Shown piece after piece: positions 49,542-60,878 of a DNA stretch of 64,000 nt (within the stretch, counting starts at the first letter, position 1; every line of letters begins with the position of its first letter). The notes beneath the pieces are model-generated. The model did no database searches. It saw nothing but the letters and a program-made list of their open reading frames with translations, and was not told where the DNA came from. Made by a program: the position numbers and the translations under genes. This DNA comes from Usnea hakonensis. Taxonomy: Eukaryota > Ascomycota > Lecanoromycetes > Lecanorales > Parmeliaceae. The DNA lies in contig BLJB01000130.1 of the NCBI GenBank assembly GCA_013423325.1, positions 1-64,000 of the forward strand, written 5' to 3'.

Positions 49542-50760
49542 GTAGTCAATCGGACAGAGCTAACGGATATTTAGGGGGGCCGATATGCCGTCGAGAAAGT
49601 GGCCGTTGAATGGACGAGCCGAAGGCAGATGGCCGCATAATGGGATGGATTCTGGACGTCGTGAAAACGACCAGCCGATTCATCGTGAGTACGTCAATTT
49701 CAGGCCGGGACGAAGGCAGAATGTCAAGGAGAATGATATTGTTGTGCTTGATTGACGAAGTAAGTTGACGGACCAAAGAGCCAAATGCTCCTGACCTGTC
49801 GTTATTATTGCTAAGTGTCTAGGAACAGAACTTGAAGCCTTGGATCACTATCGTTGAGTTAGTATTAGAAGCTTGATCAGTAGAAGCTTTTTTATCAATA
49901 GCGATTGCCGGAGTGTATTTTTAGGGTTGTGCAGAGATGTGAGAGCAGGATAGGGGTACCTAGTGCGTCTAAGAGATAACGAACTAGCGCCAAGAGGCTC
50001 TTGTACTCGTACTACGTTGTCAGAATCCATTGATGGTTTCCAGGTTTCTGAATACTGGAGTACTGAGCATTATCATATATACTTCACAGACTCCTCCCCA
50101 TCCTTCATAGAAAGCTTACAGCCCCCCAAAGACAAAGACGCCAAGAAAGCGTTGTGCATAAATGTTTACGTATAGATCTTATGCAATTGTGCAATATGAA
50201 GATTAGCTTCCGCCAAGCGTGGGTTTTAGGACTTAAAGCTTGGCGGAATTTTCATGTGCGGGCGCGAAAAAAAGTACAAGTACAAGTACATCTTTCTAAT
50301 AAGTGAGTGCCTACTTCTGTAGAGCAACAAGGTCACTTTCCCTCTTCATCCCACCCTCCTCTCTCTCCCTCTCTCTTCCTCATTTCTCTGTGTAACTACA
50401 TCACCGCTCTCGCTCTTTTTTTTTTGGGTAACGGATGATCTATATCGGAGTTTAGTGTCTTATGATACATTCTCCACTCCTCTTGGACTTGTACCTGCAC
50501 ACCCCGCCCTAGATCACGCATCTTCGTGTTGTACGGACGACCTTCTGTCGACACTTTAATCCGCCGGAACTCGTCGGTTCATTGCACTTTCTTGCTACTA
50601 CTCTGAGAAAAAGGGCTGCAGTTTGAGCAGATTGCCCAAATTCTCGTCTGTTATGATCTAGGCGGCCTCTGATGGATTACCCTTGGCTCTTCATCCATCT
50701 GCGACTGCCAGCAGGCCTTGACACTAGAGCGTGCGCCCCGGGCTGTCGCCTATATAATCA
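49542..50760. other. Intergenic, upstream of carrier gene
   Basis: This is 1.2 kb without a convincing gene. It holds an 11-bp perfect inverted repeat at 50208-50218/50238-50248 (TTCCGCCAAGC), a GTACAA triple repeat near 50274, CT-rich leader-like tracts (50340-50390) and a T10 run. Confidence 0.45.
50208..50248. repeat. 11-bp inverted repeat (hairpin)
   Basis: The arms TTCCGCCAAGC and GCTTGGCGGAA are separated by 19 bases. It is isolated in the intergenic region and could be an operator-like palindrome or chance. No associated element ends are seen. Confidence 0.4.
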
Positions 50761-52399
50761 ATGAATATGGCCATTGGTCAAGACCGCCACAATGGCCAAG
50801 CAGCCGCCTCGAAGGAGGCGACCGACCAAGCGTCGAAGACGAAAATCGCATCAGCTTTGACTACGAACCCTGAGCTCACCAAACACTGGGCGAAGTACTA
50901 CCGTACAAGTATCGCCTCCGGGCTGAGCATCATGCTCTCCCAAACAGTTTCTGTAGGCCCCCCAGTGTCGAGCTTTATCGCAATCATGCTGACCGTCGTA
51001 TAGTACCCCTTGGACAGCGTCAAAACTCGCATGCAAGCGTATGTGTATCTATAATTCTTGCAAGGCAAATCTAATACATCAGAAGATTCGGCCGCCATCA
51101 TACTGTTATAGATTGCATAAAAGATGGATACAAGACCGAGGGGATCAAGGGTTTCTATCGTGGTTAGTCTGGCCCTCATGCTTGAACTCTGAGCGAGGCT
51201 TTCGGTTTCTGAGAAGATTGATTCACTTTATATATGTGATTGGCACTTCAGAGCATAGCTAGCGGGATTTGAACATTGAAGGCCTTGGTGTTCTGTTATT
51301 CATTCTCAGTTGGGGTCTCGTGACTGAATGTTCCTTCTCCTGGGAGGCTTCCTAGTATCAAGGCTAATGCTGCAATCTTCTCATAGGTGGTTTGGGGCCC
51401 TTTTTCAGTTTCACATTCGGAAGGACCTTGTCGTTCTCCGTGTACCAAAAGGCAAAATACAAGTACTCTGCTCTGATAGGGCAAGTCACCGGTAGTGACG
51501 AGCCATTGGTCGTCGTCAATCGACCTGGGAGCATCCCTACTTTAGCTACAATAGCTTGTTTTACGGCCGCTGGCGCTACCGCTGGATCAATCATCTCGCT
51601 GTACTCTGGTAAGTCTAGATTTCGCAAAGTCAGACACCGCGGAATCTCACATACTTGCAGCTCCTTTCGAAATCACCAAGATCGCTGCGCAGACTTCCGA
51701 GATGATGGCGAAAGGCAATAAGTCCAGCATGTCTGATGCGCTTAAAGACCCGATCAAGTCAAGCTACAAACAGAAGGGAACGATCAAGACTGCAATGAAT
51801 ATTCTCAAAATCCGTGGCTTTTTTGGATTGTACGCTGGGTTTCGAATCCATATTGGTAGGCTCCCCACACCATCGTTCCATCGATTTATAACGTTTCTAT
51901 AGTCAGAGATACTATTGGATCGGCAATTTACTTCTCGACATACGAAAGCACTAAGCAGATGCTTGTCAAGCTGCAAGGCAGTAATTCTCCGACCTCCCCG
52001 TTGTCTGTGGCTATGGCTGGCGGGGCATGCGGCCTGGCCTCTGTGACCTGCGTGAGTTCATGAGGATGGTAGACTTCTACACTGTATATATAGCTGACCG
52101 TTCTCAAGACTTATCCTTTTGACTCAGTGAAAACGGCATACCAGCGCAAGTGCCTCGAGAGAAACACCGTGGTGAAATACCCAAAGATACAGTGGTTCAG
52201 TCGCAAATCGTATCGAGGTGAGCCATAGGATCTGTTGCCATTCAGAGCTTGCGCTAACGCATGGATTCCGTTGACAGGCTTTGGGCTTGCCATGGCACGC
52301 TCTTGCGTTACGAATATCGTCTTTTTCTCTTCTTTTGAATTTATCAAGAAGCAGATCAACCAGCTACCAAATCCGGCGCCGCGCCGTCCAGCGGACTAA
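50761..52399 (+). CDS. Mitochondrial carrier family protein (SLC25)
   Basis: Eight exons (50761-50952, 51004-51038, 51083-51162, 51387-51608, 51661-51855, 51903-52051, 52109-52217, 52278-52399) give 367 residues. Three carrier repeats are visible, each with the Px[DE]xx[KR] signature: YPLDSVKTRMQ, APFEITKIAAQ and YPFDSVKTAYQ. The carrier consensus G.KGFYRG follows the first, and RGFFGLYAGFRIHIVRDTIGSAIYFSTYE ends the second. It belongs to the inner-membrane antiporter family. The substrate cannot be assigned by eye. A hydrophilic N-terminal extension of about 45 residues precedes helix 1. Every signature spans an exon junction, so single-frame calls break it up. Intron 3 is 224 bp, long for this region. 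Confidence 0.9.
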
Positions 52400-52782
52400 T
52401 TCCACTCTCACGTCACTTGTGTATATACTTATAGATCTGTTGCGCATTTCCACATATGGTCGCTGTGCGTGACACCATTTTGGCTCGGACTCGGCGATTT
52501 TGGTTGCATTATTTTCAAGGCGTTTCAAAAGGGATGATACCACTATCAGACATAGGAACATTGTTCATCTAATTACAACCACACTACAAGCATCTTTTCC
52601 GTACATTTGCAGGTTATTCTTGAATTGAATACACTGTTATCATTAGATGTCATAAATACACCCAATGCGTAAGCCATAACATCCTTCTCATACAGATACT
52701 TGGCGTGGTCCACCCTTTTCCAACGCTATCCCTATCATTTTCCTCTTCCTCTTTACACCTCCTCCCTTTTCCCCAACCTACG
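52400..52782. other. Intergenic between two plus-strand genes
   Basis: This is the 3' flank of the carrier gene and the promoter of the CCDC25 homologue, with a CT-rich leader just before the start codon. Nothing else seen. Confidence 0.4.
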
Positions 52783-54132
52783 ATGGTCTACTACTTCACC
52801 TCCAACGTCATCGACCCTCCAGCCACCATCTACGTAGGCAAAGATAAATTCGAGAGTTCGTTTCCTCCCTCCCTCCCGCCAACACAATCGCTAAACCCCC
52901 CACTACCGGCACAGACGAGGACTTGATCAAATACGGCTGGGACTGCGATGTCTGGTACGTATCTAGACTTTCTATTTCCGCGTTTCCACTTCGTCCTTCC
53001 CTTTTCCCCCTCTGGTTACATCTTGAAGGCTCGAAGGCTCTGACGTGTGAGCTACAGGGTATGTTTGTCGGTCGTCTTGCCTGAAACCCCACCAACAACC
53101 CCCCTCCTCCCCGCCCTATTGCCCCTACGTAAGCCCCGAGAGACAAACAAGAGACGGAAGAGAGAGAGAGAGGGAGCAGCACAACCGCAACACAAACTTG
53201 AGAGAGGGAAAAGGGAGCGTAAGGATTGAAACCCCACAAATTGACTCGAAATCCGTACGGTAGTTCCACGCCGACAACCTCTCCTCGGCGCACATATACC
53301 TGCGCCTCACGCCCGAGCAGAAATGGGACGCGCTGCCCAAGGAGTTGGTGGAGGAGTGCGCGCAGTTGACAAAGGCGAATTCGATTGAAGGTACCGTACT
53401 ATGTCCCTTCTCCTTCTTCCCCCCCCAACCTTCTTTCTCTCCCTCTCTCCCTCCCCTTATCAAACACAACTCCAATTCTACACATTGCCCTTCCCATCCT
53501 ACCCCCCCCAAACCATCTCGCCGGGGCCGGGGAACGGCCCAGCGAAGAAGAAACAAGCCCCCGAAAAGTAACAAGAACCTTCAACTAAGCGGTAGCCACC
53601 ACCACGACGCAGGCAACAAGAAAGAAAACGTCACGATCATCTACACCCCCTGGACGAACCTGCTCAAAACGGCGGGCATGGCGACAGGCCAGGTCGGGTT
53701 CGTGGATCAGAAAATGGTATCTGCCGCCCTCCCACCTCACCCACTCCCCTTCTTCCCCTCTCCCCTTCTTCCCCTCTCCCCTTCTTCCCCCCCCCCCCCC
53801 CCCCCCCCCAGAAAACCAAACCCCCAACTAACCCCCCCCCGCAGACAAAGCGCCACCTCATCCCAACCCGGCACCCCCCCACCCTCAACCGTCTCCAGAA
53901 AACGCGCCTCGTGATCCCCACCGACGACCTGCCCCAGTTGAAAGAGTCGTACGTGGCGACCCAGCGCGCGGAGAAACGTGCGGTGGCGGAAAGGAAGAGG
54001 AAGGAGGAGGAGAGGGCTGTGCGGGAGAGGAGGGAGGAGAAGGAGGGGAGGGAGAGGGGGTGGGAGGAGTTGAGGGATGGTGGCGGGGGGAGGAGTAATG
54101 AGGTTGGGTGGGATGAGGATGATTTTATGTGA
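52783..54132 (+). CDS. CCDC25 homologue (NFACT-R domain), with a one-nucleotide exon
   Basis: Exons 52783-52855, 52915-52954, 53058-53058, 53264-53390, 53613-53716 and 53845-54132 give 210 residues. The product matches CCDC25 throughout: MVYYFTSNVIDPPATIYVGK, NEDLIKYGWDCDVW, FHADNLSSAHIYLRL, ECAQLTKANSIEG, VTIIYTPWTNLLKTAGMATG, then a long basic/acidic coiled coil ending EDDFM. NFACT-R proteins are linked to ribosome quality control and RNA binding. In animals CCDC25 binds extracellular DNA. Trp is encoded TG|G, with the G supplied by position 53058 alone. No other GT/AG pair restores the frame. The last-but-one intron contains a C23 run (53787-53809). Confidence 0.85.
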
Positions 54133-54549
54133 GTTGGTGGGGATGGCAGGGACGGAGGGACGGACATGTGAGGGCCAAGCGAGGAGCAGTCCGGCGGCTG
54201 GGCTTGAAGATGTTGCTTTGTAGTAAGGGTAGGCACGGTATGAGACGAGGTGCAGCAGTCATTCTATTAACTGCTGTCAATTACTATTTCTAAAATTGTG
54301 ATGATTTGAGTACATTAGAAGCGAAGTGGACCTCTCCGTCCATATTTTTCCATCATCGGCTCCGAGGCGTTCCGGATAGACCTCCCCACATCATTCCCTA
54401 GCTCTATTTCTTTTTGTCCAAAGTCTGTAAATACTGATATGCTGTACACGCCATGTACGTCTCTTCATTATGGTCCCACCGCTCGACGAGGTTGCGCGGC
54501 AACCCTGACGAGATGCTATGCGATCATGCCGGAGCAAAAGAGAGGATAT
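54133..54549. other. Convergent intergenic, no gene seen
   Basis: This is the 3' flanks of two convergent genes. Nothing recognised. Confidence 0.4.
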
Positions 54550-56958
54550 TTATAATGCATGATTGGTCCATTGCGGCTTGAGCGCTTCGTTAAGATCCTG
54601 CCTGGTACCCACAAACTCTTTTGGTATGCGGCTGACACGGTATGCGCCAGCGCGTATGCTCTGGTTTGTCCGCGCTGATACACCGCTGTGGTTACTGCGG
54701 ATTGAGCCCGAGTCTGAGCCGGTGTCGTTGTTCTTGAAGCGGGGTGGTGGGGCGAAATCTAGTGCAGTAAATGTCCCGGATTTGCGGAGGAGATGGCTAT
54801 GACCAGAGTCAGTATGACCGCTGAAGATAGAGGCAGGGACGACTTACGGGCTAGGCATTGGGGCAAGGTCATCGAATGAGGAGGCGAGCGGCATGTGAGC
54901 TTGCACGAGTGGCGAGTATGGCCTTAATCCCCCACGTGGGCTCTCTGAACGACCAGCTTGACGTTCTCTCGCCGTACTGGGAGGTGCAAAGTCCATGGGT
55001 AGGAAAGTGTCTTCTTTCAACAAATGAGGCGATGGGAGAACGTTCAATGGCTGCGGGGGAGGAGCCCGTTTCTGTGGAGTTCCACGTCCGGAGGGGCCGA
55101 AACGACCAGAATGGGAAGAATAAGCTCGGGCCCTAGGAGGCATTGCTCTATTGCCGCCAGACATTGTAGCAGCATGTCGTCGTCCATGGCCTGGCGGTGC
55201 ACGTGGCGGCGGTGTCATGGCTCTTCGACCATACGGCTCGGCGTACGGTCGACCACGTGGTTGACCATACTGAGTTTGTGAGGTATGGAACTGACCAGAC
55301 ATTGGGTCAAATATGGCCCCGTCACCAAGATATTGTTGATCATAATCCTCAAAGTAGTCTCCTGCAGCGCGCATTGGGTTTTGCCGAGAATCATCGAAAT
55401 ACTCCTTATAGAAAGACCTAATCCGATTCGCCCGTTGCTCCGGGTTGTCTGTAGGATCGTCAGGCGGCAGAGGTCGAAAGCCCATGGATGATCTACGAGG
55501 ATCAAAGCCCGCACGGTGTCCTTCTTCGATGCCATGACCATTCTCATGGATAGGAGGCATGTAAGCTTGACTCGATGGACGATTCGAGTCATGCTGCGAC
55601 GTCTGTGAGCTACGCAGCGACGGGGGCACCACTTGTAACCCGTCACCGTAATCGCTTGCATCATCTAGAAAATTTTCGTAAGGGCCTTGCTCGGTAGAGG
55701 CACGTAGAGATTGCTTTCTTGGTGGTCGAGAAACGGAGCTTCTTGTAGAGGGAGCTTCCGTGCTAGTTGGTGGCGACGAATGCGACGAAGAAGGCTGTGT
55801 ACTGACGTCTGATGGAGGGGACTTTCGAGTCGAAGCTGGCTGGAGCGTCGAAGGGGGGCCAGTTGGTTGGGGCGATGATGAAGGAGCGCTTTGCTGCACC
55901 ATGGATGAGGGAGTCGAGGGGAACTCTTTGGGCGTCGCATATTCACTCTTTGGAGATGCAAAGTCTCGGCTTAGCACGTCAGTGGAAGGGTCTCTGCTAT
56001 GAATGAAGGCACCGAGGTAGTTGTTGCTTTTCCGAAGTTCAGCGCCATTTTTATCCATGTATGAATCTCGAGGGGTGTCGAGCAGAGGAAACTTGGGAGG
56101 GGGAACTGGGATCTGAGGGCCCGAAGGTGATGCTTCGCGAAGGGGCACTTTTGCTGCTTCTGGGACTTGGATTTGCGGTGCCGGAGATCGATTGACGGGT
56201 GGCATGGACCTCGACATTCTTTGCGCATTGCCAAGAAGAACCTTGTTCATATCATCGCCAGGACCACGCCTGGTTGAAGTGGAGCCAGTATAGCTTGACG
56301 TGTCGTCGGCACCTCTCCGTCCAGTCCGGTAAGAATGAACCGAAGTGGCATCGCCGGGGACGTATGTGGTAGCGGGCCTGTATCGATCGTCTTGACTGTG
56401 CATGTTGCGTGACATGGAATGCAATGACTCGCGAGAGCCACCGAGACCAGGAGGCAGCAAGTACGGACTGCTGATGTCCATATCCATTGACATGCCCCGC
56501 TCGCGACGCACGGTTTTCTCCGTCCCAAGATCAGTGGCGACCATTTCGGGTCCGTTCTTGCCACCTCTTTTGCTGCCTTTCTTGGTATTGGCTCGCGCGT
56601 TGCTCGCTGGGTCCCAGCCAAAATCGAGGGATTTGTGGGGGTCATTGGCGTCTTCTCGGCGAAGCCTCTTGATATGTCTTCGATGAAGGAAGAAGAAGAT
56701 GACGATAGCGACGACAATGGGGATGACAACGGCAAGGGCGACAGGTAGAGTGACATTGTTATCGTTGGTAGGTTTTTGACATGCCGCACTGGAATTGTTG
56801 GGGTCGCTGCAATCATCCCGTTTGAAGAGTGCGGAGAGTGCAGAGAGAGGGGTGTCGACGAGGTTCTTGACCGAGGCTGGTTCAGGGACAGCAATGGCAG
56901 CTGGGAGTCTCTTGCGAAGATGGCGGCCGAGATGACTGGTATGCACATGTCGAGCCAT
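54550..56958 (-). CDS. SKG6-like single-pass membrane protein
   Basis: Exons 56958-54848 and 54796-54550 give 785 residues, starting MARHVHTSHLGRHLRKRLPA. A further in-frame ATG lies at 57033. A transmembrane helix at about residues 70-92 (LPVALAVVIPIVVAIVIFFF) is followed by LHRRHIKRLRREDANDPHKS and LDFGWDP, the SKG6 transmembrane-domain signature. The long cytoplasmic tail is disordered and Pro/Ser-rich. Yeast Skg6/Tos2 act in polarised growth and cytokinesis. The second exon, beyond an in-frame TAA created by the donor, adds 82 residues beginning SPHLLRKSGTFTALDFAPPP. Confidence 0.75.
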
Positions 56959-58181
56959 GCTTGAATCAATTTGGTTCCTGGGTAATGAAGCCAAAGAGGA
57001 ATTAATTTCCAATAGGTAGGATAGGGTATTCACTGCATGTCTGTTGTAGAGAGTAAGGTAGTGAGTGACTGGGGAATTGAGGTATTCCGATTGTACGCGC
57101 TTTGTGCTCTGTTTGTGTTGCTTAGATAAATGAATGAATGGGGAAGGAAGGACTGAGGGTGAGGTATGAATGGATCAAAAGAGGGTGTGTGTAGGATAAT
57201 GGTTGTGCACAAGGAATGAATGGCCAGCCAAGTGACCGTGTATAGCAGCAAGTCAATTGATTTGACAAAGTGAGTGAGTGTGAACAAGTAGAGTGGTTGT
57301 CGATGGTGAAGTTAAAAGGGTATCTCACGAGAAAACACGGGGGGGAGAAAAGGCTTGGTCAGGGGAGGAGAATAAAGAGCTAGACGCGAGCTAATGCGAC
57401 CTAAAGTTGGTCGCAATCTTACCTACCTTAGACGTGACAAGGATTATTTTCAACATCACCCACCCACATCAAACATCAAACATCAGCCCCACTTATGTCA
57501 TGATTCTTACTGTGACACCCTAGAGCATGGAATTCCACATTGAGAAAATCAGCTGCAAGGTAACTATATATGCAGGACATTCTTCTTAACCTCTGCAGCT
57601 TGATTATGATTATAATAATATTGAAGATGCTGCTGTAAGGTCCTCGAGGTATTTCGTAAAGCTTGGCGCGGAACCAAAGGGAAGATCTCGACGCTAATCC
57701 AGGAACCGGCACAGCCCAAAAAGTCAAATCTCCAAGCTGCCGGGGGCGCGCAACGGCTGTTCCTTCCAACTTTTGATCATTATTAAGGTAAGGAATTTAT
57801 TGCCTCACTGCCTCAGCCTGGCTCCCTGGTACGGACTGCGGAGGTAGAGAAATGAGGGTTACGGGATGCATGTCCGGGTCTTCCGTCTAATTTCTCTTTT
57901 GACTCTTCACCGCAGCTATCATCTACCAGGAAGTACGTTGTAGCGCGGTAATTACTGGTACACGGAGGTCGGGGGATAGTGACATCCTGGAAAATTACCT
58001 GCATGAAAAAAAACAATTTATGAATATATGATAAGCGAGCCTCTTGAAGGCAAGAATTTCTTTGCCTAACTATTTTCTGACTAAATTCATGTCGTCCATC
58101 TAGGATTGCTCACTTCGCATGCAGCATGTCCACCAGCTCAAGGCTTAACATGTCTTTGTTTGCGAATACCTGACAAGCATA
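56959..58181. other. Intergenic, upstream of SKG6-like gene
   Basis: The long 5' flank contains GAATG/TGAG-rich tracts (57120-57180) and a G run near 57340. No convincing gene. Confidence 0.4.
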
Positions 58182-59001
58182 ATGCCATTCTACATCGGCA
58201 TTAGATTCTCTGATATTTCCACTCATCAACAGGAACGTAGCCCTAGAAAAACCGATCAAGTCATCACGTGTTGCGGCTATCCCTATCACTTTCACACTTG
58301 GCTTGCTGATTCAAAGACAACGTCAGCCTGCCTCTGCAGCATGAGACACATCTATCGCTCTACATCCTATCCTCCTGCCTCTCATCTGCCAAAGTCTTCA
58401 CTCGCCGCTTTGGTGGCCAAAGTCGACCTAGTGTCATCAATCCGTCCTGCCTGCTTGGGAGACCGTCATGGCTAGGTCTGAGAAGTTTCATCTTCCTCTG
58501 AGCTCCCAATCGAACTAGCATTGCTCAGCCGCCACCTGATCTCAGGAAGATCATATTGCCTCGGCTTTGTCGGGTCTGTCGTCGAAGATGCTTCCAAGAC
58601 GCTAGAAGAAACTTCAGAAACGTACAACTAGGAAGATATCTAAATTGAGCTCTATAGGATTCGCGAGCGATTCCTTTCATCGTCGATGCCGATACTCCAA
58701 TGCCCAAGTCCACGATATCCGTCTTCGTATCTTCGTCCAAATGCTACATTTCCGTTACCCCATCGTCGAAAACCGATCAATTAGCGTAAGCATAGACCCA
58801 TCGTCTTCGAGCCCGTCTGCCGTGTCGGGCTGGCCATCAAATCAGTCATGGAAAGTGTGCAGCCAATCCCGCACTTTCGTCCTACCGCCTGAGTTGAGAG
58901 ACGAGGTACATGAGTATCTGAGACAACACGCGGAGTTTGCTGCCAGAATTCAATTCACAGCCGGAATGCCTTGTTTGGGAGGACGCAAAGGCACGGAGTG
59001 A
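58182..59001 (+). other. Doubtful hypothetical coding region
   Basis: Two plus-strand frames look partly protein-like. One is 58182-58475 (MPFYIGIRFSDISTHQQERS...). The other is 58645-59001, ending with a helical-looking stretch (VLPPELRDEVHEYLRQHAEF). They are in different frames, and I could not find splice sites that join them convincingly. It could be one hypothetical gene with introns, a decayed gene, or chance. Confidence 0.25.
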
Positions 59002-59719
59002 GAGCTGAGGTCCATGAGGATCAATTTCTCACCACAAAGTAGTTGCGCATGATCATGAAGTCGGATATCCCCCATACGCTCGGTGACAGAGAAATGACAT
59101 CATCAGAATGGAGTTTCAGAGGGTAGTGGTAGACCGCTATATGATCTAGAACAATACGAGGTAACCCACATCGATACTTCCGACCTCTGCCCTCAGCAGT
59201 ACAGAGATTCGTGCCTGAATGAGTCTATAATCCCCCTTTCACATGTAATAGACTAATAGACAACGAAACAAAAGGAGAACCACGTGTCAAGTTCATTCCT
59301 TTATCCGTTCCTCCCTCAACAGAACAAAAAAGAAAAAAAGAAAAAAGAGAAGTTGAGCGAAGCTTCGTCAACCAACATAATAGTAGGTTTCTAAGCATAG
59401 CCATCCTCATTGAAACGATGATTCTTCGCTCCGTTTGTCTAAAAGACAACAAAGGCAATCGCACATCATGGCCCTTGTCTCCCTGTATCTCCCTCTGTCC
59501 CGCGAAGACCTCTTTGGATTGATTGATTGATTGAAAAGAAACGAACCTCCCAATAATATTCATCAAAGCCTCGCATCGCACTATATACCGACTGACCCCG
59601 AAGCACAAGGACCCTAAGTCCCCCCTTTCCAACCCAACCAGCCCAAAAACATCCAATACCAACCCCAACCCACCCCAAAAAAACCCACTAAAACCCACTA
59701 AAAACCCCCAATAGACAAA
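59002..59719. other. Intergenic, no gene seen
   Basis: It contains an A-rich run (59328-59350), a GATT triple repeat (59517-59534) and C/A-rich leader sequence before the next ORF. No gene recognised. Confidence 0.4.
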
Positions 59720-60058
59720 ATGGGCAGCACACCTTCCAAACCCACCCCCACCCCCACACCCCTCCAAAAACCCTCCACATCCCACCCCGTCACCCTTCCC
59801 CTCCCCCTTCCCATCCCGTCAAAATCCGAGAGGGGGAAACCCGGAAAGCTGGCACCCCTGGCACCCGTCTCACCTTTGACACCGCGAGCGACGCTCGTAC
59901 CGCTCTCGCCCGTCTCGCCGCTGTCATCGCCCGCCATGGTAAGAGAGAAGCCGCTCGCACCACCGCCACCCTCGAACCGGGCTAGGATCGCGGCTGCGAG
60001 GTTGGAGGGGCCGTTTGAGATGGCGTGGCCTGTGAGGAGGAGTTGGTTGTTGTTGTAG
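59720..60058 (+). CDS. Possible small proline-rich protein
   Basis: 112 codons, starting MGSTPSKPTPTPTPLQKPST. It is rich in Pro, Ser and Leu, with repeated PLxPVSPL units. The N-terminus (Gly2, Ser/Thr6 region) would suit N-myristoylation after Met removal. The C-terminal part (ARIAAARLEGPFEMAWPVRR) looks less random. No domain recognised and no homologue known to me. Simple-repeat DNA follows directly. Confidence 0.35.
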   Translation: MGSTPSKPTPTPTPLQKPSTSHPVTLPLPLPIPSKSERGKPGKLAPLAPVSPLTPRATLVPLSPVSPLSSPAMVREKPLAPPPPSNRARIAAARLEGPFEMAWPVRRSWLLL

Positions 60059-60361
60059 ATGTGTATGTTATGTTTGTGTTGTGTGTTTGGTTTAGGGGAG
60101 GGGTGGATAAGTGTATGTAGGTATGTATATGTGGATTGTGTACAATTTGAAACTTTTCCTTTTCCTTTTCCTTTTCCTTTCTCTTTTCTTAAATTTTTTT
60201 ATTGGTCTAGAGATCCAAGTACGATGCATGGATGTTTTCAGAGAGAAGGGGGAGAAGAAAGAAAGAAAGAGATGTAAAGCGCGAGACAAGTATGTGGTAA
60301 AGCCTTTGATTCTCAAGAAAAGGAAGGGGGCTACTTGTTTTGCTACGCTGGTGTATAGGAT

Positions 60362-60409
<48 letters not shown>

Positions 60410-60878
60410 CTTTTGTAAGTGCTGATATAGATATATGTTTGTTACATACAGCATACAAAGCTTGTACTTGATTTGGGTAAGGCAGGTACTGTGGGGACAG
60501 GACAGAATATGTTGAACCGCTGGATCGTTGTGATGAGGGGATGCACTGGGAAAATGTGGATTTGAGAATGTTGGCCAATGGTTGATCTGGCGGTTTACAG
60601 ATGGCAAGTGGCCAGAAGCCAGAAGTCGGGGCTTCTGACATCACGCAGCAGCAATGGGAAAGGATTCTGTGGAGCATGCCCCTTTTTGCTATGAATTTAT
60701 TGACGTCAGCGCTTCGGGCTTTCTGTCTAGCAAAGGATGTTCAGAAGCTTGCAGGTCGATTCGTCCTCGTGGTCTTGAGATTGAAGTCCTCGAGCAATCC
60801 GAGCTTTAGAGTGCCTGTCTTCCCAAAAGTCACGAGGCAGGTATTTCGGTTGCATAGAACCCCTTCTCCATCGATTCG
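60059..60878. repeat. Simple-sequence-rich intergenic region
   Basis: It contains a CCTTTT hexamer run (about 60154-60190), a GAAA run near 60255 and an AG dinucleotide array of about 21 units (60364-60405). Long frames here come from the repeats. No gene recognised. Confidence 0.6.

Noticed and set aside
53125..54236. Long minus-strand frames over the CCDC25 locus
   Set aside because: They are caused by C/T-rich introns read in reverse. The plus-strand exons match a conserved protein from end to end.
60092..60677. Minus-strand frames of 150-170 codons with Ser-Leu runs
   Set aside because: They are generated by the AG dinucleotide array and CCTTTT repeats.
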